Source of the DNA: an uncultured Clostridia bacterium | GTDB taxonomy: Bacteria; Bacillota; Clostridia; RUG12999 | Length of the DNA: 18,246 nucleotides | Direction of reading: 5' to 3' | NCBI GenBank assembly: GCA_949739095.1 | Contig: CATIYX010000118.1 | Location: 1 to 18,246 of the forward strand | Made by a program: the position numbers and the translations under genes | In this document: piece by piece, positions 7,387 to 15,041 of the stretch | Position numbering within the stretch: position 1 is the stretch's first letter | How the letters are laid out: each line of letters starts with the position of its first letter | The notes under the pieces: model-generated | What the model saw: only the letters and a program-made list of their open reading frames with translations | Database searches by the model: none | What the model was told of the DNA's origin: nothing

Positions 7387-8193
7387 ATGGAAACAGGCGT
7401 CCTTTGTAAAACGATTTTTTTCTTTTTTATCTATAGTTTCATGGGATGGGTCTGCGAATGTATCTATTGTTCCATTCCTGCGCGGAAATTCATCAACCGC
7501 GGATTTCTGACAGGACCGCTATGTCCTGTTTATGGTTTTGGTGCATTACTCGTCATTTGGATGCTGACCCCTGTGTCCGGCGATATCGGTATGCTGTTTA
7601 TCTTTGGACTATTGGTGACCTCTGCTCTTGAATATGTTACCAGCCTCTTACTGGAAAAGCTGTTTCACATGAAATGGTGGGACTATTCTACAAAGCGTTG
7701 CAACATTCATGGACGCGTCTGTCTGCTGAACTCCGTTCTGTTTGGCATATTATCTGTTCTGTTGATGAGTGGAATTCACCCTCCCATCCAGCGATTGGTA
7801 AATGTACTCTCTCCGACTGCTTTACTTATAACCGCCTACGCTTTTTGTGGCATTTTACTGTTGGATTTGTTTACATCTGTGCATGCTACCTTACAGCTCA
7901 ATGGAAAACTAAAACAACTGCATACTGTGCTGGAGGAAATTCAGGAAAAATCTGTGCAACGCCACCACGAATTTGGCGAAAAGCTGGCGCGGCTGCGCGA
8001 GCGGCAATTTATGCTGGAACATCACCATGTATTTTCTCACCGCCGTATTCTGCGCGCATTTCCACATTTAAACTCAACGCGATACCATGAGGAGGCTGCA
8101 CGGCTGCGAAAATCATTGAACGAAACATGGGTGAAATCAAAGAATAAAGTAAAAAACACATATCATGATAATCGCATGTGTAGGAAAAAATGA
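7387..8193 (+). CDS. PF06541-type (putative ABC transporter permease) membrane protein
   Basis: A 268-residue protein with about five membrane segments in residues 5-165, including FFFFIYSFMGWVCECIY, GFLTGPLCPVYGFGA and a long segment near 67-90. The family-typical HMKWWDYS and N-I-H-G-R-V-C follow near residues 96-112. Residues about 170-205 are charged and likely coiled coil; the tail is rich in arginine and histidine and contains RRILRAFPHLNS, a block I associate with this family's cytoplasmic end. AAGGAGGA lies 7 bases before the ATG. It follows the dehydratase gene by 73 bases holding an inverted repeat, so it may be read from the same promoter. Despite the family name, no ATP-binding partner is nearby and I would not infer transport. 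Paralogue of the minus-strand gene at 2308-2688. Confidence 0.8.
   Translation: METGVLCKTIFFFFIYSFMGWVCECIYCSIPARKFINRGFLTGPLCPVYGFGALLVIWMLTPVSGDIGMLFIFGLLVTSALEYVTSLLLEKLFHMKWWDYSTKRCNIHGRVCLLNSVLFGILSVLLMSGIHPPIQRLVNVLSPTALLITAYAFCGILLLDLFTSVHATLQLNGKLKQLHTVLEEIQEKSVQRHHEFGEKLARLRERQFMLEHHHVFSHRRILRAFPHLNSTRYHEEAARLRKSLNETWVKSKNKVKNTYHDNRMCRKK
8151..8181 (-). terminator. Possible weak terminator for the araC-type gene
   Basis: On the minus strand ACACAT (8181-8176) can pair with ATGTGT (8161-8156), followed by a run of T at 8156-8151. The stem is short and AT-rich, and the site overlaps the 3' end of the convergent PF06541 gene, so the call is tentative. Confidence 0.3.
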
Positions 8194-8229
8194 TTTATTG
8201 CAGTAACACTTTTTTGTGAATTATAACTT

Positions 8230-9060
8230 TTATGATTTTATTTCTCTTACAATTTCAGTTTCCAACTCCAAAGATGGAATATGTCCGAAATGATTTTTAT
8301 AATTGCGATAAAATGTTGCATAATCTGTAAATCCGCATAATAAATAAGCTTCATATGGTTTTATACCTGTTCTTATCAAACGCTGGGCTTTAGCAAGCCT
8401 TTGCAAATTAATATATTTTTTGGGGCTCATATTAATATTATCTATAAATAAATGATGTAAGTGACTTTTGGAGACATAAAGTTCTTTACATATTTGTTCA
8501 ACTGTGATTTGAGTTGTATAATTATTTTGTATATATTCAATGGCGCGATTCATCAGCGGATTCGATGAAATCAATTCAGCATTTAGCTTATTATACGGCA
8601 CTAATGCCAAATTAAATATGAGCTCTTCTATTAAATTTGAAATAAGCCTTTTCAAATTGTTGCCTTCAAAATTACTGTAGTAATAATCAAGTTTTTTAAA
8701 TATATCTATAATATAGTTGTTTCCTTCAAAATTTATAATATCTAAATCTTTCGGAAATCTTTCGAATACTTTATTTGCCATTATTTTTTCATCAAATAAA
8801 ATATTATATCTTTCGTAATCTTGATTACTATCTATAAAAATGCCGTGTACAACCATAGGTCTAAATATTATAAGATTATTCTTCTTTAATTTATAGGTTT
8901 TTCCGCCGATTTTTCCCGAAACATCACCTTTCTTTAAAAATATTATTTCACAAATATCATGTGTGTGAAAGTCAAAAGTAGTATTATCTGGATTTTTCCA
9001 TAGGATATGGTTATACAAAATTTTCTTATCTTTATAGCTCGATATTACGCTATATGGCAT
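8230..9060 (-). CDS. AraC-family transcriptional regulator
   Basis: A 276-residue DNA-binding regulator. The N-terminal half is a cupin-like sensor domain (FHTHDICEIIFLKKG, then KNNLIIFRPMVVHGI), usual for regulators that bind sugars. Residues about 170-270 hold the two helix-turn-helix motifs of the AraC/XylS family: ITVEQICKELYVSKSHLHHLF, and the second near GFTDYATFYRNYKNHFGHIPS. GAGGGGG sits 5 bases before the ATG. It is transcribed away from the nagB-nagA-oxidoreductase operon across an AT-rich spacer of about 170 bases with repeated AAATACATT-like words. It most likely activates that operon when an amino sugar or glycan-derived ligand is present; this is inferred from position. NagR (GntR) or NagC (ROK) regulators are more usual for nag genes. 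Confidence 0.9.
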   Translation of the reverse strand: MPYSVISSYKDKKILYNHILWKNPDNTTFDFHTHDICEIIFLKKGDVSGKIGGKTYKLKKNNLIIFRPMVVHGIFIDSNQDYERYNILFDEKIMANKVFERFPKDLDIINFEGNNYIIDIFKKLDYYYSNFEGNNLKRLISNLIEELIFNLALVPYNKLNAELISSNPLMNRAIEYIQNNYTTQITVEQICKELYVSKSHLHHLFIDNINMSPKKYINLQRLAKAQRLIRTGIKPYEAYLLCGFTDYATFYRNYKNHFGHIPSLELETEIVREIKS

Positions 9061-9229
9061 GAATACCCCCTCTTTTCTAGAACAAATACATTATACTATT
9101 TATTTTATACGAAAAATACATTTTTTGCAATATAAAAAACGATTTTTTCATATATACATTTTAAAAAATACACATTATAATAAAAATGTAACCAATACTT
9201 ACAATATTGTCAATTTGGAGGGAAAAACA
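9061..9229. promoter_or_regulatory. Divergent control region between araC-type gene and nag operon
   Basis: Very AT-rich. For the + strand operon, TATAAT at 9176-9181 with TATACA at 9153-9158 (spacer 17) is a plausible promoter. On the minus strand TATAAT (9095-9090) could serve the regulator, but I see no good -35 box for it. The word AAATACATT occurs at 9084-9092 and 9114-9122, a close copy ATATACATT at 9152-9160, and AAATACACATT at 9166-9176; these are candidate binding repeats for the AraC-type protein. Some repetition is expected by chance in such AT-rich DNA. Confidence 0.5.
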
Positions 9230-9994
9230 ATGATGAAAGAATTGAAAAAAGATGGTTTGAAATGTAAAATTTTTGAAAACCGCGATTTGATGGGAAAAAA
9301 TGCAGCAGATGATATTCATGATAAAATTATTGAATTACTAAAAGAAAAGCCGCTTATTAATATGATTTTTGCTGCGGCTCCATCTCAAAACGAGGTTCTT
9401 GCGGAGCTTGTAAAAATGACCGACATTCCGTGGGAAAGAATAAATGCATTTCATATGGATGAATACATAGGTCTCAGTGAGAACGCACCTCAAAGATTTG
9501 GAACATTTCTAAAAAATGCTATTTTTGACAAAGTGCCGTTTAAAAGCGTAAATTTAATTAATGGCAATGCCTCTGACATAGATGCTGAGTGTGCGCGTTA
9601 TACTAAATTATTGAAAGAAAATCCTGTTGATATTGTTTGTTTAGGAATCGGAGAAAACGGACATATCGCCTTTAATGACCCTGGCGTGGCGGACTTTCAT
9701 GATATCAAATCTATAAAAATTGCAGAGCTTGATCATATTTGCCGTAATCAGCAAGTAAACGATGGATGCTTTCAAACGCTTGACGAAGTACCGAAATACG
9801 CTCTGACACTGACAATTCCGGCATTGACTGCTGCAAAATATATGGTTTGTGTGGTACCATCAGATAAAAAAGCGGTAGCTATAAAAAATACGATGACAGA
9901 AGAAATTAATGAAAAATGCCCGGCAACTATTATGAGAAAACATAATAACGCAGTATTATATTGTGAAAAGGACAGCGGACAATATTTGCTGTAA
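9230..9994 (+). CDS. nagB: Glucosamine-6-phosphate deaminase (NagB-like, variant phosphate loop)
   Basis: It is predicted to convert glucosamine-6-phosphate to fructose-6-phosphate and ammonia, completing amino sugar entry into glycolysis. Length is 254 residues, near the usual size. Family motifs are FHMDEYIGL with D77 and LGIGENGHIAFNDP with H145, matching E. coli NagB D72 and H143. N143 stands where E. coli has D141, and D150 where it has E148. The usual N-terminal loop near GxPTGxTP is replaced by AAAPSQNE at residues 48-55, typical of a divergent NagB-like subgroup related to 6-phosphogluconolactonases. The frame is open upstream to 9059, but GGAGGG at 9217-9222 places the start at 9230; a second ATG follows at 9233. 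First gene of the operon, 15 bases before nagA. A related phosphosugar substrate is possible. Confidence 0.82.
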   Translation: MMKELKKDGLKCKIFENRDLMGKNAADDIHDKIIELLKEKPLINMIFAAAPSQNEVLAELVKMTDIPWERINAFHMDEYIGLSENAPQRFGTFLKNAIFDKVPFKSVNLINGNASDIDAECARYTKLLKENPVDIVCLGIGENGHIAFNDPGVADFHDIKSIKIAELDHICRNQQVNDGCFQTLDEVPKYALTLTIPALTAAKYMVCVVPSDKKAVAIKNTMTEEINEKCPATIMRKHNNAVLYCEKDSGQYLL

Positions 9995-10009
9995 ATGTGG
10001 TGATATACT

Positions 10010-11206
10010 ATGATAACGGCTATAAAAAACGGAAAAGTACTATTAGAAAATTCTATTGCTGAGAACTTGAATATTTATATCAACAATTCAAGGATATATA
10101 AAATTACAGAAAAAGAGATACCATGTGAAAAAATAATAGATGCCGGTGGAAATTATATATCGCCGGGATTTATTGATATTCATACTCACGGCGCAGGAGG
10201 ATATGATTTTTTGGATCAGTCAGAGAAGGCATATTCAGCAATTGCAAAAAAACATGCCCGCCACGGTACAACTGCGATAGTTCCTACATTGACATCTGTA
10301 AATACAGCACAAATGAAAGCGGCAATTAAACTTTTTAAAGCAGCAAGAAGCAAACAAACAGCCGGAGCAGCACTTCTCGGACTTCACGCAGAAGGACCAT
10401 ATCTGGCTGAAAGCCAAAAAGGTGCTCAAGAGAGCCGTTTTATTCGGGATTTCGATAGTGAAGAATATCGCGAAATATTAGAATTAGGTAGAGATTATAT
10501 TCTGCGCTGGAGTGCGGCGCCGGAGAAACATGGTTCAAAAGCTTTTGCGCAAGAAGTTTTAAACTATGGTGTGTTACCTTGTATAGGACACAGCGATGCG
10601 GACTATGACTGTGTAAAAGAAGCTTTCAAAAATGGTTTTACACATGTAACACATCTCTATTCCTGCACAAGTACGGTGCATAGGAAAAACGCTTACAGAT
10701 ATGCCGGAATTGTAGAGGCGGCATACTTAATCGACGAAATGACAGTAGAAATTATAGCCGATGGAATTCATCTGCCTCCTCCCCTGCTTAAAATGGTTTA
10801 TAAATTCAAGGGTGCGGATAAAATTGCACTTATTACTGATTCCATGAGAGCTGCCGGTATGCCTGACGGTGAAAGCGTTTTGGGAAATTTAAAAGACGGC
10901 TTAAAGGTAATTGTTGAAGACGGAGTGGCAAAACTGCCCGACAGAACTGCTTTTGCAGGAAGTGTTGCAACCTGTGACAAATTGGTTAGAAATATGGTTA
11001 CGCTTGCGGATGTACCATTGACTGACGCAGTAAAAATGGCAGCGACAACACCTGCAAAAATTTTGAAATTAAAAGGAAAAGGTGCGTTAAAAGAAGGTCA
11101 TGATGCCGATATTGTGATTTTTGATAAAAATATTAATGTGCAGCAAACAATCGTAAGCGGCAACGTGGTGTTTGATGCGAGACAATGTGAAGGGGATATT
11201 ATATGA
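10010..11206 (+). CDS. nagA: N-acetylglucosamine-6-phosphate deacetylase
   Basis: It removes acetate from N-acetylglucosamine-6-phosphate to give glucosamine-6-phosphate, the substrate of the preceding nagB product. The 398-residue amidohydrolase barrel shows the key residues: H58-T-H60 in IDIHTHGAGGYDFLD, metal ligand E128 in LHAEGPYL, H194 in IGHSDADYD, H215 in THLYS, and catalytic D277 in LITDSMRAAGMPDGE, matching E. coli E131, H195, H216 and D273. The stretch after THLYS (CTSTVHRKNAYRYAG) differs from the common THLFNAMSPLHHR version, so substrate details may differ. The ATG follows nagB by 15 bases with only a weak GTGGTGAT site, which suggests coupling to nagB. The stop overlaps the next start as ATGA. 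Its presence implies that an N-acetylated hexosamine-6-phosphate is formed in the cell. Confidence 0.92.
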   Translation: MITAIKNGKVLLENSIAENLNIYINNSRIYKITEKEIPCEKIIDAGGNYISPGFIDIHTHGAGGYDFLDQSEKAYSAIAKKHARHGTTAIVPTLTSVNTAQMKAAIKLFKAARSKQTAGAALLGLHAEGPYLAESQKGAQESRFIRDFDSEEYREILELGRDYILRWSAAPEKHGSKAFAQEVLNYGVLPCIGHSDADYDCVKEAFKNGFTHVTHLYSCTSTVHRKNAYRYAGIVEAAYLIDEMTVEIIADGIHLPPPLLKMVYKFKGADKIALITDSMRAAGMPDGESVLGNLKDGLKVIVEDGVAKLPDRTAFAGSVATCDKLVRNMVTLADVPLTDAVKMAATTPAKILKLKGKGALKEGHDADIVIFDKNINVQQTIVSGNVVFDARQCEGDII

Positions 11207-12276
11207 AAAAGTTAAATGTTGCAATAATAGGTCAGGGCAGAAGCGGCAGGGATATACACGGAGCTTATTTTAAATCAGTTGAAAGAAATTCTCATTTTAA
11301 CGTTATTGCGGTGGTAGAACGCGATATTGAAAGAAGAGACAGAGCATTGGAAGAATACCCGGGCTGCGAAGTATTTGAAAATCATTCCCAATTATATGGC
11401 AGAACCGACATTGATATTGTTATAAATGCAAGTTACTCAAATGAGCATTATCAGGTTACAAAAGATTTGCTTGAACATAATTTTCATGTGGTTGTTGAAA
11501 AACCGTTTGCAAAAAACAGGTATGAATGTGATAATCTCATAAGAATAGCGAAAGAACATAATGTAAAATTGGCGGTATTCCAGCAGTCATTTTTCGCACC
11601 TTTTTATATTGCGGCAAAACAGAAAATTGCTAGCGGCATTTTGGGAGAGATAAAACAAATTGATATAAGCTACAGTGGTTTTTCAAGAAGATGGGACTGG
11701 CAGACAACGCAGGTTAAAATGGGTGGAAATATATATAATACAGGTCCTCATCCGATAGGTCTTGCATTGGGATTTTTGGATTTTGACAATCAGTGTAAGG
11801 TAGTTTATTCAAAGCTTGATCAAGTTTTATCAAGCGGCGATTCGGATGATTATGCAAAAATTATTATTACGGCACCTGAAAAGCCGGTTATTGATATTGA
11901 AGTAAATTCAAACGATGCATACCCTGTTCCCCATTTGAAAATACTTGGGTCAAAGGGGACATATCAATCAACATTATACAAATATGATATGAAATATATG
12001 AAAGATGGTGAAAATCCGCCGCGCCCGTTGGTTTTAGAGTCATTAAAGGACAAAAATGGATTGCCTTTGTATTGCAGTGAGGAGCTTATTATTCATGAGG
12101 AATTCGGAGAATTTGACGGCGATGCATTCACTACAGGAACGGAATTATTCTATGATATGATGTATGACGCTATAGCAAACAATGTGCCATTATCAGTTAA
12201 GCCTGAACATGCAAGTAAAATCATAAGTGTTATCGAACAGGTTCATGCAGAAAATCCGCTACCGGTTAAATTTTAA
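11203..12276 (+). CDS. Gfo/Idh/MocA family oxidoreductase (first of three)
   Basis: A 357-residue NAD(P)-dependent sugar dehydrogenase-type protein. The Rossmann fold begins at GQGRSGRDIHG; the EKP motif supplies K100, the lysine that usually contacts the substrate hydroxyl. The C-terminal domain has RRWDWQTTQ and NTGPHPIGLAL, with H183 at the usual catalytic histidine. The residue three positions on, normally Asp in H-x-x-D, is G186 here. No signal peptide is visible, so it acts in the cytoplasm. The ATG overlaps the nagA stop by four bases, meaning tight co-expression with amino sugar catabolism. Family members oxidise or reduce sugar hydroxyls, often at C3 or C2, or act as redox glycosidases (GH109 type). 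Which of these applies is not visible in the sequence. Confidence 0.85.
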   Translation: MKKLNVAIIGQGRSGRDIHGAYFKSVERNSHFNVIAVVERDIERRDRALEEYPGCEVFENHSQLYGRTDIDIVINASYSNEHYQVTKDLLEHNFHVVVEKPFAKNRYECDNLIRIAKEHNVKLAVFQQSFFAPFYIAAKQKIASGILGEIKQIDISYSGFSRRWDWQTTQVKMGGNIYNTGPHPIGLALGFLDFDNQCKVVYSKLDQVLSSGDSDDYAKIIITAPEKPVIDIEVNSNDAYPVPHLKILGSKGTYQSTLYKYDMKYMKDGENPPRPLVLESLKDKNGLPLYCSEELIIHEEFGEFDGDAFTTGTELFYDMMYDAIANNVPLSVKPEHASKIISVIEQVHAENPLPVKF

Positions 12277-12292
12277 GAGGGGGAATTACGCG

Positions 12293-13162
12293 ATGTATAG
12301 AATTGCTATACTTGGGTGTGAAAATTCACATGCCAACGTTTTCTTAAACTACATCATAAAAGATGGTTTGTATCCCGATATAACTGTGGAAGGTGTCTAC
12401 AGCGATGATTATGCAGCAGCACAGAAGCTTCATGACGAATACGGTGTATATGCTGCAAAATCATATGATGAATTTGCAGGAAAGACAGATGGGATTATTA
12501 TTACTGCACGCCACGGTGATAATCACTATAAATATGCAAAACCGTATATTGAATATGGTATACCGTTGTTTATAGATAAGCCTGTCACAATTTCCGAAAA
12601 CGAAGCAAAATCATTTATGGAAGCGTTAGAAAAACATAATGTCAGAGTATGCGGCGGTTCTGTATGTGTGTTTGCAAAAGAAATTCAAAAACTGAAAAAG
12701 ATTGTCCAGCAAAAGGAATACGGCATAATTTATGGTGGCTTTTTACGTGCACCTGTTGATTTGAATAATGCATACGGCAATTTCTACTTTTATTCACAGC
12801 ACCTTGTTCAAGTTATGACAGAAATTTTTGGTAATTTTCCCAATTCCGTTAAGGCTTACATAAACCACCAAACAATAACTTGTGTTGTAAGATACGATGA
12901 TTTTGATGTTTCGTTAGAATTTAATGATAAAAATTATTTGTATTATGCTAATGTAAGCTGCGAACAAAAGGTTTTAGGCTTTGAATATGGTCTGGATGGC
13001 TGTTTTGAGCATGAATTTGGATCATTTTATCAATTGTTGACCGGAAAAGAACAAACAAAAACTTATGAAGAATTTTTTGCGCCTGTATTCATCATGAATG
13101 CAATTGACCGCTCTCTTCAAAGCAATCATGAAGAGCCTGTAAGGAGGATGCAAGATGTCTGA
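12293..13162 (+). CDS. Short Gfo/Idh/MocA-like oxidoreductase (second of three)
   Basis: A 289-residue protein with a Rossmann-type N-terminus (MYRIAILGCENSHANVF) and IDKP supplying K96. The usual GxGxxG is altered to G-C-E-N-S-H, which may change cofactor binding. ARHGDNHYKYAKPY and FYFYSQHLVQVMTEIFG are conserved-looking blocks; H170 sits at the catalytic histidine position, but Q173 replaces the usual Asp. It is some 50-70 residues shorter than typical family members. The reading frame is open back to 12227, but GAGGGGG upstream of the ATG at 12293 and the homology starting there favour this start. It overlaps the next gene by eight bases. It may be a sugar oxidoreductase with unusual chemistry or a partner subunit of the neighbouring enzymes. 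Confidence 0.8.
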   Translation: MYRIAILGCENSHANVFLNYIIKDGLYPDITVEGVYSDDYAAAQKLHDEYGVYAAKSYDEFAGKTDGIIITARHGDNHYKYAKPYIEYGIPLFIDKPVTISENEAKSFMEALEKHNVRVCGGSVCVFAKEIQKLKKIVQQKEYGIIYGGFLRAPVDLNNAYGNFYFYSQHLVQVMTEIFGNFPNSVKAYINHQTITCVVRYDDFDVSLEFNDKNYLYYANVSCEQKVLGFEYGLDGCFEHEFGSFYQLLTGKEQTKTYEEFFAPVFIMNAIDRSLQSNHEEPVRRMQDV

Positions 13163-13994
13163 AATATTACTATCCGCATTTGCAGATGAATATTCATCAG
13201 ATTTTACCGAACAATTGGAAGAACTTAGGAAGCTTGATATAAATTACATCGAATTAAGAGGTATTGATGGAAAAAATATATCGGAATTGACGGCAAAAGA
13301 AATAGCAGAATGTAAAAATAAGCTTGCACATTATGGCATAAAGGTCTCTTCTGTCGGTTCACCTTTAGGCAAAATTCAAATTGACCGTGATATCGCTTCT
13401 CATGTTGAATTGAGTAAAAAAGTATTTCATACAGCGAGAGAACTTGGTTCGAAATATTGCAGAATATTTAGTTTTTATATTCCGGAGGGAAAAAATGCAG
13501 ATGAATATAAAGAACAAGTTTTTGAAGCTACGGGCAAATTACTTCAGGAAGCAAAAAGCTTCGGAATAACACTCTGCCACGAAAATGAAGCCGGAATTTA
13601 CGGTGAAAGTCCGGAGAAATGCCTTGCTCTCCTCTGTAACTTCGGCGGAGAACTTAAATGTGTATTTGACATGGGCAATTTCGTACTTGATGGCTTTGAA
13701 GCCTATCCATACGCATATCATCTTTTAAAGAATCACATTGCATATTTTCATATAAAAGACGCTCTTTCGGCAGGTGCAGTTGTTCCACCGGGCAGTGGAG
13801 AAGCAAAAATACATGAAATTTTATCTGATTATAAGACTTATAAAAAAGATTTTATTATTTCAATTGAACCTCATTTACAAACTTTTGACGGTTTAAATGC
13901 GCTTGTCGGAAAAAACTTTGATAATCCGTACAAATACGAAAACGCAAAGATAGCCTTTGAGGATGCTGTTTCAAAATTAAAGAAATTGCTATAA
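13155..13994 (+). CDS. Sugar phosphate isomerase/epimerase-like TIM-barrel protein
   Basis: A 279-residue protein of the xylose-isomerase-like TIM-barrel superfamily (AP endonuclease 2 family). Likely divalent metal ligands are visible in order: E143 in LCHENEAGIYG, D172 in VFDMGN, H199 in YFHIKD and E238 in SIEPHL, the E-D-H-E quartet of ketose 3-epimerases and IolE/IolI-type enzymes. AGGAGG lies 7 bases before the ATG, inside the end of the previous gene, which it overlaps by eight bases. Relatives encoded beside Gfo/Idh/MocA proteins either epimerise keto sugars, dehydrate inosose-type compounds, or eliminate the aglycone from 3-keto-glycosides. Operon context makes a keto-sugar intermediate the likely substrate; the exact reaction is inference. 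Confidence 0.85.
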   Translation: MSEILLSAFADEYSSDFTEQLEELRKLDINYIELRGIDGKNISELTAKEIAECKNKLAHYGIKVSSVGSPLGKIQIDRDIASHVELSKKVFHTARELGSKYCRIFSFYIPEGKNADEYKEQVFEATGKLLQEAKSFGITLCHENEAGIYGESPEKCLALLCNFGGELKCVFDMGNFVLDGFEAYPYAYHLLKNHIAYFHIKDALSAGAVVPPGSGEAKIHEILSDYKTYKKDFIISIEPHLQTFDGLNALVGKNFDNPYKYENAKIAFEDAVSKLKKLL

Positions 13995-14018
13995 ATTCAC
14001 AACACAAGGAGGTCAATT

Positions 14019-15041
14019 ATGCTTGCCAATTTCGCCATTATCGGATGCGGACGGATTTCTGTCAATCATCTTGATGCTATAAAAAATGCTCCACATGCCA
14101 GACTTGTCGCAGTTTGTGATATCATCGAAGAGAAAGCAAAAATGGTCGCCCTCGAAAATGGTCTATCCAAATGGTACACAAATGCGGAAGAGATGTTAAA
14201 AAATGAAAAAATTGACGTATGCTGTATTCTTACTCCCAGTGGCATGCATTGTGAACACGTCTGTCTTGCAGCAAAACATCGAGTGCATGTTCTGTGCGAA
14301 AAGCCTTTGGACGTGACAAAAGAAAAAATGCAGAAAATGCTTGATTGCTGCAAGGAAAACAATGTTAAAATTGGCGCTGTTTTTCAGCGTCGTACGCATG
14401 ACGGCGCAATTAAAGTAAGAGAACTTGTGCAAAGTGGAAAAATCGGGAAAATTATGCTTGCTGATGCATCACTCAAATATTACAGAAATCAAGAATATTA
14501 TGACAGTGACGCTTGGAGAGGAACTTGGGAACTTGATGGTGGAGGTGCACTAATGAATCAGGGAATTCATGGCATTGATATGCTTAGCTGGTTAATGGGA
14601 GGGATTAAATCAGTATATGCCAAATGTGCAACTCTTTCGTGGAATATAGCTGTTGAAGACACTGCAGTTGTAAACGTTAGCTTTAAAAACGGTGCAATAG
14701 GTGTTATTCAGGGAACTACTGCAGCATATCCGGGACTTGATACCATTTTTAGTTTGCATGGTTCTAAAGGAAGTATTTCTTTTGGAGATAATGGTCTATA
14801 TACATGGGAATTAGAGGATAAAAGTATTAAAAAACCCGAAATTTTAGACTCTATGGGTGGAAAAAACTGTCAATATATATCGACCAATAAAGGACATGCT
14901 CTTCAAATTGAAGATATGGCGCTCGCTGTTATAGAGAATAGAGAGCCCATGATTACAGGTGAAGAGGCAATGAAAAGTGTTGAAATTGTTTTAGCAATAT
15001 ATGAATCTGCAAAGACAGGCAAGGAAATTTTTCTTGACTAA
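14019..15041 (+). CDS. Canonical Gfo/Idh/MocA family oxidoreductase (third of three)
   Basis: A 340-residue NAD(P)-dependent oxidoreductase of normal length and motif content. The Rossmann fold starts at FAIIGCGRISVNHLDAI, CEKP supplies K95, and GGGALMNQGIHGIDML provides H184 and D187, the complete catalytic H-x-x-D arrangement. AAGGAGGT lies before the ATG, 24 bases after the previous stop, so it is probably the last gene of the nag operon. Of the three oxidoreductases this is the best candidate for a working sugar dehydrogenase; close comparisons would be UDP-GlcNAc 3-dehydrogenase-like (WbpB-type) and inositol-dehydrogenase-like enzymes, but the residues visible do not decide between them. 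No signal peptide is seen. Confidence 0.88.
   Translation: MLANFAIIGCGRISVNHLDAIKNAPHARLVAVCDIIEEKAKMVALENGLSKWYTNAEEMLKNEKIDVCCILTPSGMHCEHVCLAAKHRVHVLCEKPLDVTKEKMQKMLDCCKENNVKIGAVFQRRTHDGAIKVRELVQSGKIGKIMLADASLKYYRNQEYYDSDAWRGTWELDGGGALMNQGIHGIDMLSWLMGGIKSVYAKCATLSWNIAVEDTAVVNVSFKNGAIGVIQGTTAAYPGLDTIFSLHGSKGSISFGDNGLYTWELEDKSIKKPEILDSMGGKNCQYISTNKGHALQIEDMALAVIENREPMITGEEAMKSVEIVLAIYESAKTGKEIFLD

Noticed and set aside
9059..9229. N-terminal 57-residue extension of the nagB frame
   Set aside because: It runs through the AT-rich divergent promoter region; the GGAGGG at 9217-9222 and the homology both set the start at 9230.
11203..13994. Assignment of the oxidoreductase/barrel set as a C-glycoside deglycosidase (DgpABC-like) system
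   Set aside because: The small beta subunit of that enzyme is not present in the cluster, and the nag genes point to amino sugars; only the general redox logic was kept.
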